A stretch of 64,000 bases of DNA from Stappia sp. TSB10P1A. Its GTDB lineage: Bacteria > Pseudomonadota > Alphaproteobacteria > Rhizobiales > Stappiaceae. A model generated the notes under the pieces. It made no database searches. It was not told where the DNA came from and saw only the letters and a list, made by a program, of their open reading frames with translations. Position numbers and translations under genes: made by a program. This document shows, in pieces, positions 45,836 to 54,328 of this stretch (position 1 is its first letter; each line of letters begins with the position of its first letter). Location: NCBI RefSeq assembly GCF_900185725.1, contig NZ_FYAU01000036.1, positions 682,001-746,000 on the forward strand, given 5' to 3'.

Positions 45836-47281
45836 ATGGGCATGAAACGAGACAGGCAAGCACGAGTGCGGCAGGCGCCCTCCGAGGCGCAAGCGGAACC
45901 GACGCGCCGCGGTTTGCTGCGCGGCGGACTTGCTCTTGCCGGTCTCGTTTCACCTCTTCTACTGCCACAGGCGGCAAGACCCGTCGCCGCTGCGGTGCGG
46001 GTCGCCGACCTGCGCGGCACCATCGAGGCGAGCGAATTCGGCGTGCGCCCCGGCGCTGCCGACGACCAGAGCGCCCTGTTGCAGCAGGCGATCAATGCCG
46101 CGGCGGATCGCGGGCGGGCGCTGTTCCTGCCCGGCGGCCGCTACACCGTCGCCAACCTCCGCCTGCCCCCCGGCACCCGCCTTGTCGGCCTGCCCGGCCA
46201 GACTCGGCTCGACTACCAGGGCGGCGGCCATCTGGTGTTCGCCCAAGGACCGGGAACCATCGGCATGGAGGGCATCCATTTCGACGGCGACAACCGGCTG
46301 CTCGGCGAGTACACGCCGGCTCTGCTGCATTTCGCCGATGTCGACGACCTGTTGATCGAGGGCTGCGCTATTACCGGCAGTTCGCAGGCCGGCCTGGCGC
46401 TCGATCGCTGCGGCGGGCGCATCACCGGCAACGCGATCTCCGGCGCGCGCACGGCGGGCCTGCGCTCGATCGAGGCGCGCGGCCTGTCGATCACCGACAA
46501 TCACGTCCATGACTGCGCCAATGGCGGCATCCTCGTGCATCGCTGGAGCGAAGGCGAGGACGGCAGCATCGTCTCCGGCAACCGGATCGAGCGGATCTCC
46601 TCGCGCGATGGCGGAACGGGCCAGAACGGCAACGGCATCAACATCTTCCGCGCCCATGGCGTCATCGTTAGGGGCAACCGCGTTGCCGACTGCGCCTTTT
46701 CGGCTATCCGTTCCAATGCCGGCTCCAACGTGCTGATCGAGGGCAATTCCTGCCTCCGCTCGGGCGAGACGGCGATCTATTCCGAGTTCGCGTTCCAGGG
46801 GGCGGTGATCGCCAGCAACCTTGTCGATGGCGGCGCCATCGGCATTTCCATCGCCAACTTTCTCGATGGCGGCCGGCTTGCCACCTGCTCCGGCAACATC
46901 GTCCGCAACATCGCCGATACCGGCCCCTATCCGGCCGAGGTGCAGGGTTTCGGCATCGGCATCGCGGTGGAAGCCGACACCGCCGTCACCGGCAATGTGG
47001 TGGAAAAGGTGGCCCGCTTCGGTCTGAACCTGGGCTGGGGGCCTTACCTGCGCGACGTCAGCGTCGCCTCCAATGTTATCCGCGACTGTCCCGTTGGCGC
47101 GGCGGTGACGGTGGTGGAGGGCGCCGGCTCGGTGCTGATTTCCGGCAATATCTTCTCCGGCACGCCGGGCGGTGCCATTATCGGACATCGCTGGAAGGAG
47201 GCCGTCACCGGCGATCTCACAAGGCCGAACGCCGCAGACGGCTTCGGCCACCTCGCCATTCAGGGCAACATGGTGCGGTAA
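45836..47281 (+). CDS. Tat-exported right-handed beta-helix protein (TIGR03808-like)
   Basis: A 481-residue protein. The N terminus carries a twin-arginine signal (TRRGLLRGGLALAGL, residues ~22-36) followed by a hydrophobic run to AAA. LRGTIEASEFGVRPGAADDQ is the pectate-lyase-3-like start, and the rest is a parallel beta-helix with repeated RITGNAISG/VASNVIRD-type turns. TIGR03808 describes such alphaproteobacterial Tat-translocated repeat proteins. No catalytic residues are evident; a role with periplasmic polysaccharide is a guess. GGGGAG precedes the start at 45836. Confidence 0.88.
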   Translation: MGMKRDRQARVRQAPSEAQAEPTRRGLLRGGLALAGLVSPLLLPQAARPVAAAVRVADLRGTIEASEFGVRPGAADDQSALLQQAINAAADRGRALFLPGGRYTVANLRLPPGTRLVGLPGQTRLDYQGGGHLVFAQGPGTIGMEGIHFDGDNRLLGEYTPALLHFADVDDLLIEGCAITGSSQAGLALDRCGGRITGNAISGARTAGLRSIEARGLSITDNHVHDCANGGILVHRWSEGEDGSIVSGNRIERISSRDGGTGQNGNGINIFRAHGVIVRGNRVADCAFSAIRSNAGSNVLIEGNSCLRSGETAIYSEFAFQGAVIASNLVDGGAIGISIANFLDGGRLATCSGNIVRNIADTGPYPAEVQGFGIGIAVEADTAVTGNVVEKVARFGLNLGWGPYLRDVSVASNVIRDCPVGAAVTVVEGAGSVLISGNIFSGTPGGAIIGHRWKEAVTGDLTRPNAADGFGHLAIQGNMVR

Positions 47282-47317
47282 GGCGGCCTTGCGGCCTTGG
47301 GCAAGACGCCGGCCGCC

Positions 47318-47370
47318 AGATCTCTCAGGTCAGATCTCTCAGGTCAAATCTCTCAGGCCAGATCTCTCAG
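47318..47370. repeat. 14-bp tandem repeat (3.8 copies) at the asparaginase gene end
   Basis: AGATCTCTCAGGTC is repeated at 47318, 47332, 47346 (two changes) and 47360 (partial). The last units encode the C-terminal RDLA of the asparaginase and the rest extend past its stop codon at 47353. Confidence 0.85.
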
Positions 47371-48378
47371 CGGAGCAAAGGCCTCCTCAACGGCGCGAAT
47401 GTCGCCGACATGGCGGCCGTTCCAGTTCTCCAGCCGCGGGGCGCGCCAGCGGGCAAGCGCCTGTGCCTCGTCCTCGTCGAGATCGAGCAGCGCGTCGATG
47501 ACGGCCGCCATCATCGTCTCGGCCGCGCGCGTTGCCCCGTCGTCGCATTTCAGCGCCACGCCGAAGCCAAGTTCCGGGATCGCGGCCGTGAACACCCCTT
47601 CGGCGCCGGTCTTGACGAAGACGCGCCCGCCGAGCGCCGCCATCACCTCGGTGCAGAAGCGCCCGGTCCCCGCCACCATGAACGGGTTCCCGACACAGGC
47701 ATTGTAGATCCGCTTCGCCGCCTCGGCCCGCAAGGGCTCCAGCCCGTCGCCGGTGCCGAGACAGGCGAAGCCGCGCGCCAGCGGCGCCAGCGGCATGGCA
47801 TAGGTGGGGATCGAGCAGCCGTCGGTGCCGCGCGCCATGTCCGTCAGATCGACGCCGCAGATCTCGCCGATGGCCGCCCGGACCTCCCGTTGCACGGGGT
47901 GGTCCGGCTCGACATAGCCGCGCGTCGGCACGCCGAGCGTGCGGGCCAGCCCGAGGAATCCGGCATGCTTGCCGGAGCAGTTGTTGTGCAGCGGACAGGG
48001 ATTGGCGTCGGCGCGGTGCAGGACGGCGACGTCCTCCATGCGCTGCGGCCAGTGGCTTCCGCATTCCAGCGCGTCCTCGTCGAGGCCGGCCTTCATCAGC
48101 ATCACCCGGGCAGCGCTGACATGCACCGCCTCGCCGCTGTGCGAGGCGCAGGCGAGCGCCAGTTCCGCGTCGTCGAGGTCGAGCGCATCCGCCGCCCCCG
48201 ACTCCACCAGCGGCAGCGCCTGCAGCGCCTTCACCGAAGAGCGCGGGAAGACCGGGCGCGCGTGGTCGCCAAGCGCAGCAACGACACGGCCCGCCGCGTC
48301 GACCACCACCAGCGCGCCGCGATGCCGGCTTTCCACCGTCTCGCCGCGCAGCACCTCAACCAGCACGGGATTTCCCAT
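47353..48378 (-). CDS. Rhizobial-type L-asparaginase (asparaginase II family)
   Basis: A 341-residue amidohydrolase converting asparagine to aspartate and ammonia, of the Rhizobium etli type rather than the E. coli AnsA/B fold. PRSSVKALQALPLVES supplies the Ser-x-x-Lys pair, ACASHSGE the second Ser, NNCSGKHAGFLGLA and NACVGNPFMVAGTGRFC the conserved Cys residues, and GRVFVKTGAEGVF the second Lys. The ATG lies 1 bp after the stop of the aminotransferase gene, so the two are co-transcribed. Confidence 0.9.
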   Translation of the reverse strand: MGNPVLVEVLRGETVESRHRGALVVVDAAGRVVAALGDHARPVFPRSSVKALQALPLVESGAADALDLDDAELALACASHSGEAVHVSAARVMLMKAGLDEDALECGSHWPQRMEDVAVLHRADANPCPLHNNCSGKHAGFLGLARTLGVPTRGYVEPDHPVQREVRAAIGEICGVDLTDMARGTDGCSIPTYAMPLAPLARGFACLGTGDGLEPLRAEAAKRIYNACVGNPFMVAGTGRFCTEVMAALGGRVFVKTGAEGVFTAAIPELGFGVALKCDDGATRAAETMMAAVIDALLDLDEDEAQALARWRAPRLENWNGRHVGDIRAVEEAFAPLRDLA

Positions 48379-48379
48379 T

Positions 48380-49606
48380 TCAGGCCCTTTCGGCTGCCGC
48401 CTGCACGGACCCGGGCGCGGCCAGCACGGCGGAGACGCCGCCGCCGCGCGCCGACAGGAAGGCGCCCAGCCGTTGCAGCGCCCCGTCCAGCACCTCGTCC
48501 TTCTTGCAGAAGCAGAAGCGCACGAAATTGGTTGGCGCATCGGCGACATAGAAGGCCGAGACCGGCACAGCGGCAACGCCCGCCTCCTCGACCAGTTGCC
48601 GGCAGATGTCGACGTCCGTGCCCTGAAGCCCGAGAGTGGAGACATCGCAGGTCAGGAAATAAGTGCCCTCGCAAGGCAGCACGCCAAAGCCGAGCGCGGC
48701 GAGCCCGCTGGCGAAGCGATCGCGCTTGGCCTGCATCTCCTCGCGCAGGGAGACGAAATAGCTGTCTTCCTTGCCGAACCCATAGGCCACCGCCTTCTGC
48801 AGGTTGGGCGGCGTCGTGAAGGTGACGAACTGATGCGCCTTGGCGATCGGGTCGAGCAGGTTCGGCGCGGCCGTGACATAGCCGACCTTCCAGCCGGTCA
48901 GCGAGAAGGTCTTGCCGGCCGAGCCGATGCGCACCGCGCGCTCGCGCATGCCCGGAAACGCCATCAGCGGCAGGTGCTGGCGGCCGTCGAACAGCAGGTG
49001 CTCATAGACCTCGTCGCAGATCGCATAGACGCCATGCTCGTTGCACAGCCGCGCGATCGCCGCCAGTTCCTCCTCTTCGAACACCTTGCCGGCCGGGTTC
49101 ATCGGATTGTTGATGAGAATCGCCTTGGTGTTTTCGGTGAAGGCGTCGGCGAGCTTGCCGAGGTCGAGCTTCCATTGCGGCGGGGTGACGCGCAGACGCA
49201 CCGGAATGCCGCCCGCCCGCTTCACCAGCGGCAGGTAGCAGTCATAGAGCGGCTCGATCAGGATGACCTCGTCGCCCGGCTCCAACAGCGCCAGCAGCAC
49301 GTCGGCCAGCGCCTCGGTCGCGCCCGAGGTCACCATCACCTCGCTCTGCCAGTCGACATCGAGGCCGTAGAACCGCTTGGTCGAGGCGGCGACCGCCTGG
49401 CGCAGTTCCGGCAGGCCCAGCATCGGCGGATACTGGTTGGGGCCGGCCATCAGCGCATCGGCAGCGGCCTGTCGCACATCCTGCGGTCCGTCCACATCCG
49501 GAAAGCCCTGGCCGAGATTGATCGCCCCATGGGCGATGGCGAGCCGCGACATGGTCTCGAAGATCGTCGTCGGCAGTCCGGTAAAGACGGGATTTGTCGG
49601 CTTCAT
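48380..49606 (-). CDS. PLP-dependent aminotransferase (fold type I, class I/II)
   Basis: A 408-residue aminotransferase. INLGQGFPDVDGPQDV, NQYPPMLGLPELRQAVA, the NPMNPAGKVF motif, ICDEVYEHLLFDG and the PLP Lys in SAGKTFSLTGWKVGYV near residue 235 place it near methionine/kynurenine aminotransferases (YbdL-like). The substrate is not fixed. The start at 49606 (MKPTNPVF) matches homologues; an ATG at 49627 adds seven residues. It is the first gene of an operon with asparaginase. Confidence 0.9.
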   Translation of the reverse strand: MKPTNPVFTGLPTTIFETMSRLAIAHGAINLGQGFPDVDGPQDVRQAAADALMAGPNQYPPMLGLPELRQAVAASTKRFYGLDVDWQSEVMVTSGATEALADVLLALLEPGDEVILIEPLYDCYLPLVKRAGGIPVRLRVTPPQWKLDLGKLADAFTENTKAILINNPMNPAGKVFEEEELAAIARLCNEHGVYAICDEVYEHLLFDGRQHLPLMAFPGMRERAVRIGSAGKTFSLTGWKVGYVTAAPNLLDPIAKAHQFVTFTTPPNLQKAVAYGFGKEDSYFVSLREEMQAKRDRFASGLAALGFGVLPCEGTYFLTCDVSTLGLQGTDVDICRQLVEEAGVAAVPVSAFYVADAPTNFVRFCFCKKDEVLDGALQRLGAFLSARGGGVSAVLAAPGSVQAAAERA

Positions 49607-49759
49607 GCTGTGCTTGCGTTCCCACATGGCGACGGTATCCGGGGGTTGTAGCCATTCGCGGCGGCTGCGTCGAGTGAGGATGCGCGAACGGCCCGCGCCG
49701 CCCTTCCTTCTGGAAAGATCGGCACGGGCCGCCGGAGTGTCCGTCCTGCTGCGAAAAGG

Positions 49760-51277
49760 TCAGCGCACCAGGATGTTGCGGAACTGCCAGGGATCGCTCT
49801 CGTCGAGATCCTCCGGGAACAGGCCCGGCCGATCCGTCAGCGGCGTCCAGTCGGTGTAGTAGCCCTTGACCGGACCGAGATAGGGCCGCTGGACCTCCAG
49901 GCAGCGCCTGTAGTCCATCTCATCGGCCTCGACGATGCCCGAGGTCGGGTTCTCCAGCGCCCAGACCATGCCGGCAAGCACGGCCGAGGTCACCTGCAGG
50001 CCCGTCGCGTTCTGGTAGGGAGCGATCTCGCGGGTCTCCTCGATGGAGAGCTGCGAGCCGTACCAGTAGGCGTTCTTCTCGTGGCCGTAGAGCAGCACGC
50101 CGAGTTCGTCGATGCCGTCGACGATCTCGTCCTCGCCGAGCACATGCAGCGTCTCCTGCATCTTGCCGGCGGCGCCGAACAGTTCGTGCAGCGACAGCAC
50201 CGCGTCATTGGCCGGGTGGTAGGCATAGTGGCAGGTCGGGCGGTAGACGACCTTGCCGTCCTCCTTCAGCGTGAAGAAGTCGGCGATGGAGATCGACTCG
50301 TTGTGGGTGACCAGGAAGCCGTACTGGGCGCCCGGCGTCGGGCACCAGGTGCGCACGCGGGTGTTGGCGCCCGGCTGCTCCAGGTAGATCGCCGCCTTGC
50401 AGCCCTTCTTGTGCTTGCGGGCGTTCTTCGGCATCCAGGTCTCGTGCGTGCCCCAGCCCAGTTCGGACGGCTGAAAGCCCTCGGAGAGGAAGCCCTCGAC
50501 CGACCAGGTGTTCCAGAACGCGCCCATGGGCTTCGGCTTCCTGGCCCGCTGGGTGTCGCGCTCGGCGATGTGCACGCCCTTGACGCCGACCTTCTTCATG
50601 AGCTTCGCCCAGCCCTTGCGGGTGGTCGGCTCCTCGAACTTGGTGCCGGTATCGCGGGCAATGTCGATCAGGGCCTGCTTGACGAACCAGGAGACCATGC
50701 CGGGGTTGGCGCCGCAGCAGGACACGGCGGTGGTGCCGCCGGGGCTCTTCTTCTTCTCGCGGCGCACGGTCTCGCGCAGGGCATAGTTGGTGCGCGAGGC
50801 GTTGTCGGCATTCTCGTCGAAATAGAAGCCGAGCCACGGCTCGACCACCGTATCGATGTAGAGGACGCCGAGTTCGCGGCACAGCTTCATCAACTCCAGC
50901 GAGGAGGTGTCGACCGACAGGTTGACGCAGAAGCCCTGGCCCTCGCCTTCCGTCAGGAGCGGCGTGAGAACCTCGCGGTAGTTGTCCTTGGTGATCGCCT
51001 GCTTGAGGAACTTGTAGCCGCGCTCGTCGACCAGCTTGCGGTCGGCATCGACCGGGTCGATCACTGTGAAGCGGGACGTATCGAAGCGGAAATGCCGCTC
51101 GATCAGCGGCAGCGTGCCCTTGCCGATGGAGCCGAAGCCGATCATCACGATCGGGCCGGAAATCGTTCCGTGAACGGGCCAGGACTTCTCCGCCGCGGTG
51201 GCGGTCGCGGCCGCCTCGAGCGCCGGGGCGGGCTTCGTCGTCTTCTTCTTCGCCGCCGGCTTCTTCGCTTCGGTCAT
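49760..51277 (-). CDS. hss: Homospermidine synthase
   Basis: Homospermidine synthase (505 aa) makes sym-homospermidine from putrescine using NAD+, the main triamine route in many Hyphomicrobiales. The NAD-binding motif MIGFGSIGKGTLPLIERHF lies near residue 45, after an Ala/Lys/Pro-rich leader of about 30 residues. TTAVSCCGANPGMVSWFVKQ, VEPWLGFYFDENADNASRTN and ETWMPKNARKHKKG are conserved family blocks. It lies 146 bp downstream of the ornithine decarboxylase gene, which supplies putrescine. Confidence 0.94.
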   Translation of the reverse strand: MTEAKKPAAKKKTTKPAPALEAAATATAAEKSWPVHGTISGPIVMIGFGSIGKGTLPLIERHFRFDTSRFTVIDPVDADRKLVDERGYKFLKQAITKDNYREVLTPLLTEGEGQGFCVNLSVDTSSLELMKLCRELGVLYIDTVVEPWLGFYFDENADNASRTNYALRETVRREKKKSPGGTTAVSCCGANPGMVSWFVKQALIDIARDTGTKFEEPTTRKGWAKLMKKVGVKGVHIAERDTQRARKPKPMGAFWNTWSVEGFLSEGFQPSELGWGTHETWMPKNARKHKKGCKAAIYLEQPGANTRVRTWCPTPGAQYGFLVTHNESISIADFFTLKEDGKVVYRPTCHYAYHPANDAVLSLHELFGAAGKMQETLHVLGEDEIVDGIDELGVLLYGHEKNAYWYGSQLSIEETREIAPYQNATGLQVTSAVLAGMVWALENPTSGIVEADEMDYRRCLEVQRPYLGPVKGYYTDWTPLTDRPGLFPEDLDESDPWQFRNILVR

Positions 51278-51349
51278 GGCGGGTGTCCTTCTACTTGCAA
51301 CTGTCTGCCTGGCGGCACCGGGCAGGCACCGTCCGTGCTGGACCATAAC

Positions 51350-51379
51350 GCCGGCCGGCCGCTTTCGCGACCGGCCGGC
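51350..51379 (-). terminator. GC-rich hairpin between odc and hss
   Basis: GCCGGCCGG (51350-51358) and CCGGCCGGC (51371-51379) can form a very stable stem. With no U-tract it may act as an attenuator or RNA-stabilising element between the two polyamine genes rather than a full terminator. Confidence 0.55.
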
Positions 51380-51423
51380 CCGGATTTGTCAGGGGATTTA
51401 TTGGGCCCGATTCGGGGTGACCG

Positions 51424-52557
51424 TCAGATGACGTAAGAGCGCAGGGGCTCGAAGCCGTTGAAGGCCACCGCCGAATAGGTGGTGGTATAGGCGCCGCAGG
51501 ACTCGATCAGCACCTTGTCGCCGATCGAAAGGCTGACGGGCAGCTCGTACGGGGTCTTCTCGTAGAGCACGTCGACGCTGTCGCAGGTCGGGCCGGCGAG
51601 CACGCAAGGGGTCTTGCGGTCCGCATCCTTGTCCGTGCGGATCGGATAGCGGATCGCCTCGTCCATGGTCTCGGCCAGGCCGTTGAACTTGCCGATGTCG
51701 AGGTAGACCCAACGGATCTCGTCCTCGGCTTCGGACTTCTTCGAGATCAGGACGACCTCGGCCTCGATCATGCCGGCATCGCCGACCATGCCGCGGCCCG
51801 GCTCGATGATGGTCTGCGGGATGCGGTTGCCGAAATGCGTCGCGAGACCGCGCAGGATCGCCTCGCCGTAGCGCGGCACGCCCGGCACGTCCTTCAGGTA
51901 GCGCGCGGGGAAACCGCCACCCAGGTTGACCATCGACAGCATGATGCCGCGCTCGGCCATCTCGCGGAAGATCGCGGCGGCAGAGCCCAGAGCCGTGTCC
52001 CAGGCCTCGACATTGGCCTGCTGCGAACCGACATGGAACGACACGCCGTGGGCGATCAGGCCGAGACGGTGGGCGTGCTCCAGCACCTGCGGCGCCATGG
52101 AGGGCGCGCAGCCGAACTTGCGAGACAGCGGCCAGTCGGCGCCGGCACCATCGCACAGGATGCGGCAGAACACCTGCGCGCCGGGCGCGGCGCGGGCGAT
52201 CTTCTCGACCTCGGCCTCGCAGTCGACGGCGAACAGGCGCACGCCCAGCTCGAAGGCGCGCGCGACGTCGCGCTCCTTCTTGATGGTGTTGCCGAAGGAA
52301 ATGCGCTCGGGTCCGGCGCCGGCAGCCAGGGCCATCTCGATCTCCGGCACCGAGGCGCAGTCGAAGGAGGAGCCGAGGCTGGCGAGCAGCGCCAGGATCT
52401 CGGGAGCCGGGTTGGCCTTCACCGCGTAGAACACGCGGGTGTCCGGCAGCGCCCGCTCGAAGGCGACATAGTTGTCCTTGACGATGTCAAGGTCGACGAC
52501 AACGCAAGGCCCGTCGCCTCGTCGCTGCCGGAGGAAGTTCTTGATGCGCTCGGTCAT
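51424..52557 (-). CDS. Ornithine/lysine decarboxylase, PLP fold type III
   Basis: A 377-residue eukaryotic-type decarboxylase that makes putrescine from ornithine (cadaverine from lysine in bifunctional members). The PLP Lys is in FYAVKANPAPEILALL near residue 48. HVGSQQANVEAWDTAL and MVNLGGGFPARYL bind PLP phosphate, EPGRGMVGDAG follows, and AGPTCDSVDVLYEK contains the catalytic Cys and the Asp that recognises the substrate amine. The start at 52557 gives the family length. A longer frame reaches 52761 but runs through the structured leader. Confidence 0.92.
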   Translation of the reverse strand: MTERIKNFLRQRRGDGPCVVVDLDIVKDNYVAFERALPDTRVFYAVKANPAPEILALLASLGSSFDCASVPEIEMALAAGAGPERISFGNTIKKERDVARAFELGVRLFAVDCEAEVEKIARAAPGAQVFCRILCDGAGADWPLSRKFGCAPSMAPQVLEHAHRLGLIAHGVSFHVGSQQANVEAWDTALGSAAAIFREMAERGIMLSMVNLGGGFPARYLKDVPGVPRYGEAILRGLATHFGNRIPQTIIEPGRGMVGDAGMIEAEVVLISKKSEAEDEIRWVYLDIGKFNGLAETMDEAIRYPIRTDKDADRKTPCVLAGPTCDSVDVLYEKTPYELPVSLSIGDKVLIESCGAYTTTYSAVAFNGFEPLRSYVI

Positions 52558-53223
52558 GGCATTCACCCGCAAGTCCGAATTCCGGTACAGGTGCATATGC
52601 GATCGCGTCTCCCGCCCGCGTTGGAGACGGGGAGAAAACGGACGCCATATGCAACGGTCGGGTTCGACGCCTGCATACGCGCAAGCGTGTCGCCGTTCCG
52701 CGATTGCTGCCTTGGATTGGATCGGGTGTCCCGAACCGCACGGCCGGCAATGATGTAACAAGTGCCTCTTCAGTGACCCCGGGACTTGGAAACCCGGCAG
52801 AGACCAAAAAAGCCCTCTTACGTCGTTGCTTTAAGCCATCCGTTTTGTCGCTCTATTCCGGACAGGTCCGGGCCCTTTTGAGCGACTGCCACCTTTCGGT
52901 TGGACGACCACGGGCACGTGCGAATTTGGGCAAGCGGAGATATGAATCAGGAGCCTGTCTTAATCAAGGGGAAAATCCTCCGGCCGGGCGCATTTTTTGC
53001 GCTTTCCCGATGCATTCCCGCTTTTCGCTGTGACTTTTGCCGATAGGCGAAACGGGCCGGGCCGCACGAGACGGGCGCGGCGCCGGCGCCGCAGGGGAAT
53101 CAGGCTCTCCCGGCCGGTACAGACGCCTCCTTGCGGACGTCTCCTTGCAGACGCGAACGGCGGGACACGAGGTCCCGCCGCTTGCACGGTTCAGTGACGA
53201 GGTCGCGCGGGGAAGGCGCGTCC
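52558..53223 (-). promoter_or_regulatory. Structured leader of the ornithine decarboxylase gene
   Basis: GCATATGC at 52593-52600 pairs with its complement at 52656-52662, extended by GCGTC/GACGC and TCCC/GGGA pairs into a long hairpin ending 36 nt before the ATG. A second stem, CCGGG with CCCGG, lies at about 52778-52797. The speF RNA motif is known upstream of alphaproteobacterial ornithine decarboxylase genes, so this is a candidate member, not confirmed by consensus. Right of about 52860 I see only a short CGGAC-CT-GTCCG-type palindrome and nothing coding. Confidence 0.45.
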
Positions 53224-54129
53224 TCAGTCGTTGCCGCCACGCGGGCCTTCACCACGCGGGCCTTCACCACGCGGGCCTTCGCCCTGCCAGCGCTTGCCGT
53301 CGCGATCCCGCATGCCGCCGCGCGGGCGGTCTTCACGCGACAGGGCACCGTCGCCGTTGCGGTCCATGCGGGCCACGAGGCCTGCGAAGGGACGCGCTGC
53401 TTCCTCTCGGGTGATGGCAAGGTCCCCATCGCGGTCGAGGCGCTGGAAGGCCCGAACCATGCGCCCGTCGATGCGCTCGGCCCACAGCGTTGCGAACTCC
53501 TCGAGCGTCAGCGCCTTGTCGCCATCGGCATCAGCCTTGGCGAAGGCCTCGGCGCGGGAGGCACGGATCTCGTCGGCGGTCACGTTGCCGTCGCCGTCCA
53601 TGTCGAAGCGCTCCATCATCCGGCCGTGACCGCGCGGGCCCGGGCCGCGCTTGCCGCTGTCGTCGCCGCGTCGCTCCATGCGCGCCGCCATCCGATCCAT
53701 CGGACGGTTGTATTCCGCCTCGGTGATCTTGCCGTCGCCGTCACGGTCGAGGCGCTGGAAAGCGCGCACCCGCTGCTCGCTGAACTCGTTCTGGTAGGCG
53801 ACCTTGAACTCGTCCAGCGTCACCTTGCCGTCGCCATTGGTGTCGGCGGCTGCGAAGGTCGCCTCCACCTTGGCGTCGATCTCGGCCTGGGTCACCTTGC
53901 CGTCGCCATCGGTGTCGAAGCGCTCCATGAACATGCGCGCCATGTCGCCGCGGCGGCCGTGATGCCAGCCCTTCTTGCCACCACGATGGGACTGGTGCCA
54001 GCCCGGCTTGCCGCCATCGCGGCCCCAGCCGTACTTGCCGCCGTCGCGGTCGGCAAAGGCGGGCATGGCGGTGGTCCCGACCAGCGCCGCGGCGAGGGCG
54101 GCGAGCGTGATCTTCCTGAAAGTCGTCAT
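53224..54129 (-). CDS. Exported EF-hand protein with seven calcium loops
   Basis: A 301-residue exported protein (signal peptide ~1-26, AFA-DRD). A Gly/His/Lys-rich segment (residues ~28-60) is followed by seven canonical 12-residue EF loops: D72-E83, D96-E107, D128-E139, D176-E187, D200-E211, D232-E243 and D256-D267, most with DxDGDG spacing. The loops fall in two sets separated by a Gly/Arg/His linker near 155-170. The tail is a GEGPR repeat. It should bind several Ca2+ ions in the periplasm. AGGAG precedes the start. It is divergent from a two-component system. Confidence 0.88.
   Translation of the reverse strand: MTTFRKITLAALAAALVGTTAMPAFADRDGGKYGWGRDGGKPGWHQSHRGGKKGWHHGRRGDMARMFMERFDTDGDGKVTQAEIDAKVEATFAAADTNGDGKVTLDEFKVAYQNEFSEQRVRAFQRLDRDGDGKITEAEYNRPMDRMAARMERRGDDSGKRGPGPRGHGRMMERFDMDGDGNVTADEIRASRAEAFAKADADGDKALTLEEFATLWAERIDGRMVRAFQRLDRDGDLAITREEAARPFAGLVARMDRNGDGALSREDRPRGGMRDRDGKRWQGEGPRGEGPRGEGPRGGND
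53239..53283. repeat. 15-bp tandem repeat, 3 copies
   Basis: Three consecutive 15-bp units (53239, 53254, 53269), differing by one base, encode the GEGPR repeats at the C terminus of the EF-hand protein. They remain in frame, so copy number can change without breaking the gene. Confidence 0.88.
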
Positions 54130-54328
54130 CGCGTCATCTCCTTGTCGGTCACTGCGATGACACCGGTCTAGCGGCCGCTTGTCGCTGAAATGTGCCCGCA
54201 AGACCGCCTTTGTGTCGCAAGCTGTCACGTGCCGCGCACCCGTTACATCTGGATACAATTGCGGTTTCCCTGCTCGTTCGGGCGGAGATATCTAGAGTGG
54301 GAGGCAGACAGTCGAAGCGGAAGCAAGC
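54130..54328. promoter_or_regulatory. Divergent EF-hand / response-regulator control region
   Basis: A 199-bp gap with divergent promoters. The stretch TGTGTCGCAAGCTGTCACG near 54211-54229 has imperfect TGTC direct repeats, as OmpR-type regulators use, but this is weak. No firm -10/-35 is assigned. Confidence 0.4.
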
